64,000 nucleotides of DNA from Diphasiastrum complanatum. Lineage: Eukaryota > Streptophyta > Lycopodiopsida > Lycopodiales > Lycopodiaceae. Below the pieces are notes generated by a model, which was given only the letters and a program-made list of their open reading frames with translations, made no database searches and was not told where the DNA came from. Shown piece by piece: positions 55,158 to 64,000 of the stretch; the stretch's first letter is position 1; every line of letters starts with the position of its first letter. The translations under genes and the position numbers were made by a program. Location: positions 65,313,852-65,377,851 of the forward strand of contig CM055099.1 in the NCBI GenBank assembly GCA_029204225.1. The letters are read 5' to 3'.

Positions 55158-55546
55158 ATTAATGAGCCAATAAGTTGCCTATAAAGAGTTATGTCCTTGA
55201 AAGATCTTTCCTCTTTATTGATTACTTTTACATCATGTTTCATGAGTCTCTACATGTTTACAACCATGCAAGTAAAATCTATTGAGCATACTTAGATTGA
55301 CAAATGATCCAAGTACTTCAATACACAAAATGAAGTGCAAATGGTCAAGATGTATCATCTTGAATTCTTTGGATAGATCTAGCTTAGTTTTTTTTTCTTT
55401 TAAGTTATCTCCACTAAAAGTATGGTATCATCAACATAAAGCAATAAGCATACAATGCATTTTTCACTAAATTTTATATACAAAGTGGGATCATACTCAC
55501 TAGGAGTAAATCCAATAGAAATAAGAAAAATATTGAGTCTTGTGTT

Positions 55547-55903
55547 TCAAGATCTAGAAGCTTGTTTCAAACCATATAAGCTCCTCTTGAGATGGCACAT
55601 CTTGTCTTCCATTTCTTGCTTGATGAAGTCCTCGGGCTGCTCCATGAATATGTCCTCATCCAAATAACCATTTAGAAATGCATTTGACATATCCATTCGA
55701 AACAACAACCAACCAAAGTGAGAAGCAAGAGCAATGATTAGTCTTATGGTGATCATCTTTGTCACAGGTGCAAAGGTCTCATCATAATTTATGGCCATGG
55801 ATTGAACATACCCCTTGGCCACAAGCCTTGCCTTGTGCTTAGAAACACTTCTATATTTATTCAACTTGAACTTAAAAACCCACTTGCATCCAATGGATTC
55901 CAA
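55547..55903 (-). pseudogene. Copia-5 reverse transcriptase N-terminal half
   Basis: This 118-codon frame reads GCKWVFKFKLN near residue 5, KARLVAKGY near 24, TFAPVTKMITIRLIIALAS near 43, and MDMSNAFLNGYLDEDIFMEQ near 70, where the Asp is RT motif A. It ends after SLYGLKQASR, just before YVDD, which lies in another frame or is lost. Confidence 0.92.
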
Positions 55904-55917
55904 AGGGAAAGCTAGCT

Positions 55918-56225
55918 AGTCCCATCGTGGACAAGCTCGATGGATCCAATTACCTTTTGTGAAAGTTTAAGATGAAAACAATGCTAATGGCTAAGGAGTT
56001 GTATGATGTTGTCACAGGTGCAGAGGCAAAGCCCAAAGCAGACGATGCATCAATCTCTCGATGGAAGCTAAAGGATGGCAAAGCCTTCGCATTGATCATC
56101 CTCGGCATTTCAAACACAAATCGGCCATATGTCTGAAGCTCAGACCTCAAAGGAACTCTGGGACATCTTGAGCACATTGTACGATGTGCGAGACGAAGAA
56201 GTACTAATCACCTTCAAGCTTATGC
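55918..56225 (+). pseudogene. Copia gag fragment inside copia-5
   Basis: The plus strand reads VDKLDGSNYLL then, after a stop, KFKMKTMLMAKELYDVVTG, ISRWKLKDGKAFALIILGIS, and in a shifted frame HMSEAQTSKELWDILSTLYD. This is a copia gag in the opposite orientation to its host element. No LTR accompanies it. Confidence 0.75.
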
Positions 56226-56234
56226 ATTCTAGTC

Positions 56235-56856
56235 TCATAAAAAAATGACATCTCTAGAAATGACAAACGTTTGAATGAAGATTTTGTAACTTTTGCTTAC
56301 ATTGCCATAGCCTATCATGATCCCCGTCATGGATGATGGATCATCCTTGGTCCTTGTGTCCAAAGGGACATGTACGTAGCAAATGCATCCAAATACCTTC
56401 AAGTCTTTAAAATTAGATCTTTTTCCATACAGCAACTGATAAGATGTTTTATCATTTATAGAGCTACATGGAACTCTATTACATAAGAAATTAGCACACA
56501 TGAGATCTTATTCCCAAAATGACATAGGTAGGCAAGCATCTAACTTTAGAGCCTTAGAATATTGATATAGAGTCATTTTCCTCCTCTCTGCCACCCCATT
56601 TTGTTCGGTGTAAAAACAAGATAGCTCCTTCTTGATCACAAAAGTCTTTAAATTCATTGGAGATATATTCTCCACCATTATCACTTCTAAAAACTTTGAT
56701 CTTGTGATCATGATGCTTCTCAACAAAATCCTTAAACTTGACAAAACTCTCAAAAACATGTGCTTTAGAGGAAAGTAGAGATACCCATCCATGTCTTGAG
56801 TAATCGTCTATAAAGGTGACAAACATTGTAGATGGTGTTTTCTTCATTCTTAGCAT
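56235..56856 (-). pseudogene. Copia-5 integrase
   Basis: Fragments in different frames: 56554-56856 has FVTFIDDYSRHGWVSLL and VFRSDNGGEYISNEFKDFCD, 56508-56792 has FYTEQNGVAERRKMTLYQYS and 56235-56501 has LKVFGCICYVHVPLDTRTKD. Together they carry the integrase Asp-Asp-Glu set, though the Glu region is shifted out of frame. At 56,825 the element's sequence meets opposite-strand copia DNA. Confidence 0.88.
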
Positions 56857-56985
56857 TACTAAAAATTTGCTTAGTGTTGGCCAACTTTTAGATCATGGTT
56901 TCATTGTGGAGGTCTCTACTTATGCATGCAACATCAAGAAAAGTGGGAAGATCATAGGAAGGGGAACAAGGTTTGGGAGGTTATC
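56825..56985 (+). pseudogene. Copia protease/pre-integrase fragment, opposite strand
   Basis: The plus strand reads VDGVFFILSITKNLLSVGQL, then LDHGFIVEVSTYACNIKKSG and KIIGRGTRFGRL, typical of the segment between copia protease and the pre-integrase zinc finger. It points away from the copia-5 integrase, so the two halves form a head-to-head joint. It ends where the gypsy-2 LTR begins. Confidence 0.8.
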
Positions 56986-57672
56986 TTTGATCATTCTTAC
57001 TTCTTGAGTGATGCATTAATGATCTTGCCCTTCCATCCCTATTGTGTGTGGTTGTGGGTTGTACTGGTGAATTAGTTTTATTTCCTGTTTGTGGAACTAG
57101 AGTGGATTAGATTTCTTGCTTTCGTAGATTAATGTAAGAATCAGCATTGTGGTAATTCATCTTGGCTGGGTTGTGGCTTAAATCTTGCAATTCCTAGAAC
57201 AACCCATTTCTTGATGTTCTTGGCAGTCCAAGAATAAAGAAATGTGTGTTTCTTGATTCTTGGGCTCTCCAAATGTTGTCTAGTTTAGTTTCTTGTTCTT
57301 GTTTTGTGGATTAATACATGTGTAGATTAGTTTTAGTGTTTAGGATCTGATTCATTCCATTTTTGTAGCTAGTAGAAGTAACACCATATGATGTTCAACG
57401 GATCTTCACACTGATTTCTTGGTTGAACGCATTGATTTACATGTTTGGTATGAAATGCATGTGATTACGGTTCAAGAGCGACCTCCTCGAGTATCCAAGT
57501 AGGATAAGCATAGACGTTGTTCTTTCCCTTTTGTCTGACATGGGCTTTGAAACAAGAACGTTCATAACCAAGAAATGCCCAAGATGTCTGGTAACAAGCA
57601 GAACAGATCTGTAAACAAGATGCTAAGCAAAAGAATCCAGCAAACAGATTCTACAGACAAAATATGTCTACA
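56986..57672 (+). repeat. Gypsy-2 5' LTR, truncated
   Basis: It matches 60,398-61,093 along its length. The first 250 bases present in the 3' LTR are missing, replaced by the copia fragment ending at 56,985. Confidence 0.88.
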
Positions 57673-57690
57673 TTTGGCCCCGTTGCTACT
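57673..57690 (+). promoter_or_regulatory. Gypsy-2 primer-binding site (probable)
   Basis: Directly after the LTR is TTTGGCCCCGTTGCTACT. It resembles the TGGCGCCGTTGCC primer site known from Athila/Tat-type plant gypsy elements, with one base different in the core. Confidence 0.5.
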
Positions 57691-60146
57691 TGCACCAACC
57701 ACATTCTTAAACCGTACATGCTGCAACGTTGCCCGTGATCAGATTCATGCATACATGTTCAAACTCTCTTGATCTATTACAATCTGCAGTTTGACCTACA
57801 AACGCCCTGCAGACACCTAGCCCACGACTTGCAACACCTCCTCCAATCCATCTCCCATCATCTGCTTCTATTCCTAGACAAGAGCAACTTTTCCCAGGGA
57901 ATTGAAATTTTCTCTGCACTCCTGCAACCTCAAATCTATATGACGATTCACTTTCTGATGAAATTTTCAACAACTGGATATAACAACATGAATCTAAGCA
58001 TCGAAAATATAAAAGAAGTTCATTTTATGAATCTCATGATTCGAAGAATACTAATGGGAATAGTATCTTGTCCTGCTATGCCTTTCAAGCCATATCTTAC
58101 AATATCTGCTATCAATGATGGTAGATTTAGTGTCACCAATCCTGCCTTGTTTTGACAAGGGCATCTCAGAGTTTTTTCCATTACTCTAAAGACCAATGGT
58201 GAATTGCCATTATCAAGGTGCAATATAAATGTGGATTAATGAATTTTTGTTCGACAAGTGTCATACAATTATCAACTCTCTGTCACGTCGATATCTTTCC
58301 ATATTTTTCATTATCCTTTTTGTGAGATTGATTTTTGCATGAGAAATACCTATTGCACAAGAGTCATAATTGTAGCATATCTCAAAAACAAATTTTCTAT
58401 TCATCTATTCATCTCCAAAACACCTTGTAACGCGTTTCAATTTTTTTGTGTATCTTCCAAATCTTTGCACTCCAAGTCACTTCAGAGTTGATTCCTGCAT
58501 CTCATTGCCATATTAGTTTTCGAGTCAACTACAGCAAGATTGAGACAAATTTAGTTAACATTTGTTCAATCTTTAGTCCAGTTGCATGTTCAACGTGCTT
58601 CAATTGTGTGTTCCAAACAACGATCTAACTTTGAGCATGCAGGTTACCAGCAACAACATCCCCACCAACAGATTTTTTTTGGGAGGAGAGAGTGGATTTG
58701 CAGACATCCACTGGAGTAGCCACATTGCCAGCAACAACAAGAGCAAATCGACAACCATGGTCACGATACCAAAGACGAAAAAGACAAGGCTAAGAGAGCA
58801 GATGGGCAATTCGGGACTCAATCCGAAGAAGTACCCCAGTCACGACGAAGATCCTTCAGCAGATAGGAAGTACGGGAAATCAGTTTTCTTCTTCATCCAC
58901 TCCCATGTCTATTTTATCATCCACACCATCTACCGATGTCACCACCACCACCCTCCCTTCCATTTCTCTGTTCCCATCATCTCGTTATTCATCTGAGGAA
59001 TCTATAGTCTTACCGAAGTAGCTGATAGATCATTGCAAGCTTGCAGAGACCAACTACCACCTACATTGTTGATCAGCCAGAAAAGATTTAAGAAGCGACA
59101 AAACAGCTAGAAGAAATTATAAAAAAAAACCAAGAAGCTGAGGAGGAAAGGACGAAACTTAAGCAACAGATAAGTTAGGTCGATCTTGATCAAAAGAAAC
59201 TCTTTGGAGAAATGATAGTCAAATTTCCTCCTATGAAGCCCAAAAATATCCAAAAGTAATGGATCAAAGGAAGAAATAGCTGCAGAAAAGAAAAAGACGA
59301 AGACAACCGTGAGCCTGCAAGACAAAATGGGCTCTTCGCCAAGCAAGTAGTAGTCAAAGCTCGACATTGCAAGGGTCCAAGGCTGCAACAGTAGAACTAT
59401 CAGTTCCTTCATCCTTCCAAATCTGTTTCTACCACCAATTTGATGACAAATCCACCCCATTTGAAGATTGATAACCCAAGGTTTGTGCAACCTGCCAATC
59501 GAAGTTTCTCATCTTCTCATCAAGGAAAGAACATCGAAAAGACTGGAGCTTCAACTAAGAGAAGAACTGAGGAAAAACCCATAAGAAAATGGAGGATACA
59601 GACCTCCCAGAAGTTAGAATCTACCAAGAAGTTAAAGTGAAACCGTCCATGGCAGATACAAGTGACAAAAAAGAAAAAAAGAAAAAAGACATGAGGAAAG
59701 CACTCAGGCATGCAAGGTTGTCAAGCTGTTACGAGCTCTCCAATTTTGAGGACGTCAACTATTTGCGACAATATGACATTTTGATTAAATTGTGGCAAAA
59801 GTTTTTGTGATAAAGACTGGCATCAATAAGCACTTAGTTTTATGCAAGCAAATGAGGATCTACGCTTTTCCAAGTGACAATCGAAGATGCTAATAGCGGA
59901 GCAATATCATCCAATATGGTTTGCAGTGGGTCCTGCAACACATTAAGGGTGGGATGATGTTGGTTGATTCAGGCGAATCCCCAAGATACTCGGCCAGTGC
60001 TATCCAAGAGTACCTCTCACCTTAGACCGAGGAGGTCTCTGAAGAAGACGAGATGAATGAAGACTGAGAGCCGAGAAGTACTAGTTAAGCACGACAAACA
60101 AAAACTGTGTAAGCCTCATAGTGAATCCCGAAAGATGGAATGACCA
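57691..60146 (+). other. Gypsy-2 interior
   Basis: Short Lys- and Glu-rich frames occur (for example 59440-59640 and 59589-59810, with KKEKKKKDMRKALRHARL), but no protease, RT, RNase H or integrase motif was found. A stretch near 59,930-60,065 reads QHIKGGMMLVDSGESPR; the DSG may be chance. Confidence 0.45.
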
Positions 60147-61093
60147 TGTAGGAACTAGTATTTCTAGGCAAATGTAATAAATGCAACTAGGCTCCTCTTA
60201 GAAAAGTAGAGTGACCCGTCTTTTGATGGTGACCTCTAGTGGTGAGGATAATTCCACATGTAATTTGTGTAATTTGGAATTGCCACTAGGATGCCACCTA
60301 AGGAGCTCTCTTGCTTATAAGAGACTCCCTTTTTGTAGAAGGGAGCTTTTGTAAATGTATCTAAATAGCTTCCAGGAGTTTATGCATTCTTGAGCTCCTT
60401 GATCATTCTTGTTTCTTGAGTGATGCATTAATGATCTTGCCCTTCTATCCCTATTGTGTGTGGTTGTGGATTGTAGTGGTGGATTAGTTTTATTTCTTGT
60501 TTGTGGAACTAGAGTGGATTAGATTTCTTGCTTTCGAAGATTAATGTAAGAATCAGCATTGTGATAATTCATCTTGGCTGGGTTGTGGCTTAAATCTTGC
60601 AATTCCTAGGACATCCAATTTTTTGATGTTCTTGGCAGTCCAAGAATCAAGAAATGTGTGTTTCTTGATTCTTGGGCTCTCCAAATGCTGTCTAGTTTAA
60701 TTTCTTGTTCTTGTTTTGTAGATTAAAACATGTGTAGATTAGTTTTAGTGTTTAGGATCTGATTCATTCCATTTTTGTAGCTAGTAGAATTAGAAACCAT
60801 ATGATGTTCAACAGATTTGCACGTTGATTTCTTGGTTGAACGCATTGATTTACATGTTTGGTATGGAATGCATGTGAATACGGTTCAAGAGCTAACTCCT
60901 TGAGTATCCTCTGACAGGCAGGATAAGCATAAACGTTGTTCTTTCCCTTCTGTCTGACCTGGGCTTTGAAACAAGAACGTTAATAACCAAGAAATGCCCA
61001 AGATGCCTAGTGACAAATAGAACAAATCTGTAAACAAGATGCTAAGCAAAAGAATCCAGTAAACAGACTCTACAGACAAAGAATATGTCTACA
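60147..61093 (+). repeat. Gypsy-2 3' LTR
   Basis: This 947-base LTR runs from TGTAGGAACTAG to ATGTCTACA. A likely TATA box, CTTATAAGAG, lies at 60314-60323. A purine-rich stretch, AAAGATGGAA, lies just upstream. Confidence 0.82.
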
Positions 61094-62530
61094 CTGATGC
61101 AGATCCCAATCCAGATCCTGATCCAGAATCAGAACCAGATCCAAATCCAGAATCAGAGCCAGATTCTGAAACTGATCCTAAATCACAACCCGATCTAGAT
61201 CCAGATCCAGATCCTGATCTTGAACCTGAACCGGAGATGGATAATCCATGATTCAATTCCAGTTCAAAAAGTCAGTATGATTACTTCAAGAAAACTTCTT
61301 AAAACGATGATGATAGCTATGTCTCTCAATTTGAGTCCATTGTTGTTTCCAACAATGAAGGAACGAATGCAGACAAACTACGTATATTCCCTGGTCTGTT
61401 GCGGAAACAAGCCTGAATTTGGTATAGCCAATTGGACCGTGCATCTGTTAACACTTGGGACCTGCTAAGAGAAGCCTTTCTCAATCAATTTCGTGAGATG
61501 GGTTACTCTACCCGAGTGCTTGCACGTTTGAATTATGTTCAAGAGAATGAGACGGAGTCGCTGAGAAGGTATACCCGTAAGGTAGAAAACTTAATTGGTA
61601 AATTGGTTGGCATATATCATGTTGCAATATGCAGATAGAATGGTACCTTGCAGCATTACCTTCAAATATTGACAAATACTACTGCCAAGGATCCATGAAC
61701 TCTCTGGACGAAGTTATTGCAACTGCGGAAAAGTATGAGACATCTAAGTTTGCAAGGAAGCGTCGTTCCAGTAAGAAGACAAAGAAAAAATCATCCGCTT
61801 TGTCAGATGATTCAAGTTTAGACGAGGAGAGTCATCAAGTTCCAGTGACGATTCGAACTCTGAGAGCTTTAGTTCTTTAGGAGACAATAAGAATCACCAG
61901 AAGGAGAAAAAGACTAAGAAGAAGACCGAGCCTTCCAAAGAACCTCTTGTAAAGAACGGCAAGGTTTGGAAGAAGAACATTGTTGACTTGTCAAAACAAA
62001 TGCAAGATTTAAAAGTCCAGATATCTGAAGTTTCGATGGACAAGCGGCAAAAGACACCTTCTTCCAATCCTAACGTTTGGTGTAAAAAGTGCGGATCCCC
62101 AGGTCATAAAAACAATGAATGTAAAGCTAAACAAGTTTCATATGTTGAGAGTGTAGATGGCGATGTTTTGTGTCTATGAAACAGATCCGAAAGAGCACTG
62201 TCGTTACGTTCAAGGCTCGTCTACACCAGTGTTGCAGCCAACCGGAATTTGGACCAAAGTGCTTCGTATCTATTCAGACAATGAGCTCAAATCAAAAGAC
62301 TATTTATGCACCAGTCAACCTACCGCCGAAGAAGCAAGGCCATTATTCACATGATTGCCCAAAGCCTCGACGACCAATCAACTATGTGCCATTATGTTCA
62401 AATTTCTCAGGAGAAGGACATCAAGTTGCAGACTTCCCAAAGCCTCAAAAGCCAAAGGTGCTATACAAATATGTCCAAACTCTAGGTGCAGAACCAGAAT
62501 CTAAGAAAAAACAAGAAGATGCAGTTGTGT
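61094..62530 (+). pseudogene. Gypsy-type gag with Asp-Pro repeats
   Basis: Immediately after the LTR a frame reads an acidic repeat (DPNPDPDPESEPDPNPESEP) to a stop at 61250. Then, across frameshifts, comes a gypsy-type gag core (LDRASVNTWDLLREAFLNQF near 61,430-61,490, LARLNYVQENETESLRRYTR), a basic stretch, a CCHC knuckle (CKKCGSPGHKNNEC, 62,083-62,124) and two poorer knuckles (GHYSHDC; CSNFSGEGHQVADF lacking the last Cys). Stops and shifts break it at least three times. The gypsy-2 LTR may have inserted into this gene. No pol follows. Confidence 0.8.
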
Positions 62531-62599
62531 AGCGAATCGAATGCTCTGACGAAGGCACCTTGTTGACTACTAACAACAATTGAAGATATTTCCGGAAGT

Positions 62600-63060
62600 A
62601 CCAAAAAAACAACATGAATATTATTAAAAGTTCCAAAGGTTTAATTCTAATGACCACAACGCATTCATAAGCTTCAAAAGAATGAAAAGTACCAAACAGA
62701 CTACCAAAAAATTTACCTTCATCTTTGCATACCTCCCTTTCGAGGGACTGGGCATCCACTTGCAATTCTACCTTTTTTAGCATGCGCCTATTTAAATTAA
62801 GCTCATCATCCACTTCTTTTATCTCATCTTCATTGGGAGGAGTCTGTGTCCGCAACTCAACCAGGCGCTTCTCCAGCTCATGAATCTCGTCCTTGATTAC
62901 TTAGACGACCGTGTTTTCACCCTACCTGACCAGCAGTTTTTCCTTCTTCTTCTAAATGTTGTCCTTTAATTCTGACAGCCTTGCAAGCATCCTCCCTGAT
63001 CTTTCTGTGACTCTCTAATTCATTGCCTCCACCTCAGACATATATCCTGGAGTGGACAGA
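62600..63060 (-). pseudogene. Broken coiled-coil frame, unidentified
   Basis: The minus strand reads GRMLARLSELKDN, a stop, KKKEKLLVR, a stop, GENTVV, a stop, then VIKDEIHELEKRLVELRTQT and DEIKEVDDELNLNRRMLKKV, followed by LQVDAQSLEREVCKDEGKFF. Heptad spacing suggests a coiled coil. No family was recognised; it may be a retrotransposon-encoded protein or a host gene fragment. At least three in-frame stops show it is dead. Confidence 0.45.
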
Positions 63061-63441
63061 GGAGCGTGGGACACACTGTCCTCACCTCCGAACTTGCAAG
63101 AGTGCTCTCTTGCCTCCAACTCCTGGCTGCCCACTCTGAGGGGGCCCATTAGCCATCATCATCAAGCATGGAGGAGGCACATTGAAATAGTGGCAAATTG
63201 GTGGAGTACTCTTCAAAGATATTGGCAAGAGATTTCTACCAAAGAGATCTTATCATGGATTTGGTGAGGTGCTGCTATGATGGATCCTTTCGCTGGTTTT
63301 CTACTTCATATACATACAAAAGGATCTACTCAAAAAGTTTCACAAACTTCTCAAATGGTCTAGTACTTTTGCAAGCTATCTTTTTGAGGAGTGTGAAAAA
63401 TTGGCAAAAATCTAGCTTGGCAATTTTATGTCTTTTATGTT
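63061..63441. other. Unassigned sequence before last LTR
   Basis: No recognised feature. Short open frames on both strands have no visible motif. Confidence 0.3.
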
Positions 63442-64000
63442 TGTGAGTACATTTCACATGTGTGGAGCATGTTCCCACATGTGTAAAATAGTTTATCATA
63501 GCTTTAGGGGTTTCATGGCAAATTGGCAAATTGGCAAAGTCCACATGTAATGCCGCTATTGAGCCAAAAGTGAATCATGATGTAATCTCGAGTAGGTAGG
63601 CATATGAATAGGGTCTTGACACTTTTGACAATGTAATTTGATGAGTGATGGAGTCAAAAGTCAGTTTTGACCAAGGGGTCCAATAGGATTAAGGAGGTGA
63701 TCATTAGAGGTCCAATAGAATTAAGGAGGCTATGATTAGGGGTCCAATAGAATGCAAGAAGCTATGAATAGGGGTCTAATAGAATTGAAGAGACTATGAT
63801 TAGGGGTCCAATAGCATGCAAGGAGGGATCTCCGCAAACTCTATATGTATTTCTCCTTATAATCATTATGTAAGTTGAGTTTTGAGTCAAACTTTTGTTG
63901 GTGAGATTTGCTTGTTTACTCTTCTCTCTCTACACGAGTTGGAATTAGTTCTATTCTCTCTCTACTCGAGGAGAAGAGCTTAATTTTACTTTGTTTTTTT
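63442..64000 (+). repeat. LTR of the copia-3 family, cut by window end
   Basis: It is the same family as 36669-37418 but on the plus strand, sharing TATTGAGCCAAAAGT and the GGTCCAATAG repeats. The start is placed at TGTGAGTACATTTCACATG but is uncertain. A 5' LTR of a plus-strand element probably continues beyond the window. Confidence 0.75.
63675..63833 (+). repeat. Five 32-base repeats in copia-3 family LTR
   Basis: Five consecutive units start GGGGTCCAATAG or GAGGTCCAATAG and continue AATTAAGGAGGCTATGATTA with variation. The other LTR has four. Confidence 0.9.

Larger units (their letters stand above)
54180..56824 (-). mobile_element. Copia-5: decayed copia with inserted fragments
   Basis: On the minus strand are integrase (56856-56235), RT (55903-55547), later RT/RNase H (55157-54526), a purine tract GTGAGGAGGAG near 54,517 and a likely 3' LTR start (TGAAATTTCAC near 54,508, with CACTTATAAGTGG as a possible TATA). 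Between integrase and RT a plus-strand copia gag fragment interrupts it. Its 5' part is missing: at 56,825 it meets a plus-strand copia fragment head to head. The LTR's outer end was not found. Confidence 0.8.
56986..61093 (+). mobile_element. Gypsy-2: LTR element with no clear coding interior
   Basis: A truncated 5' LTR (56986-57672) and a 947-base 3' LTR (60147-61093, TGTAGG to TCTACA) are about 95% alike over the shared part. The 5' LTR is followed by a primer-binding-like TGGCCCCGTTGC. The 2.5-kb interior has only short broken frames with no pol domain recognised, so the element looks like a large non-autonomous derivative. Confidence 0.75.

Overview
The window looks like a piece of a land-plant nuclear genome that is rich in repeats. 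Evidence: plant-type Ty1/copia and Ty3/gypsy retrotransposons whose primer-binding sites match initiator-Met tRNA, hAT transposase relics of the plant DUF659 type, L1-like LINEs, many (TC)n/(GA)n tracts, and one split protein-coding gene with GT-AG introns. Giant introns packed with transposons would suit a large plant genome such as a fern, but this lineage guess is weak. No rRNA, tRNA or CRISPR array was seen.

The main result is one host gene on the + strand. Nine exons (8295-8348, 8622-8838, 14143-14429, 14514-14654, 40523-40668, 41006-41103, 41373-41464, 41551-41684, 51348-51420) join with every reading phase matching, and give 413 codons plus a stop. All eight introns are GT-AG. Intron 4 is about 25.9 kb and intron 8 about 9.7 kb; both are filled with transposons. 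The protein was not identified.

Layout: 1-5.25 kb, a decayed copia element on the - strand. 5.25-8.3 kb, unassigned flank. 8.3-14.65 kb, host exons 1-4. 14.65-40.5 kb, intron 4, holding hAT relics, a head-to-tail array of four LINEs (all - strand) joined through (TC)n tracts, a copia element cut in its integrase, a gypsy element cut in its reverse transcriptase, the 5' end of a third copia element, LTR fragments and a fifth LINE. 40.5-41.7 kb, exons 5-8. 41.7-51.3 kb, intron 8, holding copia relics, a tandem array rich in CACGTG palindromes, a hairpin-rich Helitron-like stretch and a hAT element with an internal duplication and inversion. 51.35 kb, last exon. 51.4-53.8 kb, unassigned. 53.8-57 kb, a copia element on the - strand with foreign copia fragments inside it. 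57-61.1 kb, a gypsy-like LTR element with no clear coding interior. 61.1-62.5 kb, a broken gypsy gag. 62.5-63.1 kb, a broken coiled-coil frame. 63.4-64 kb, an LTR of the third copia family running out of the window.

Every transposon reading frame is broken or missing a catalytic part. Exceptions are an ORF1-only LINE (319 codons) and a 1,095-codon LINE frame that stays open although it lacks part of the endonuclease and the first RT catalytic motif. Frames were read by eye; homology was judged from known motifs and not by a database search.
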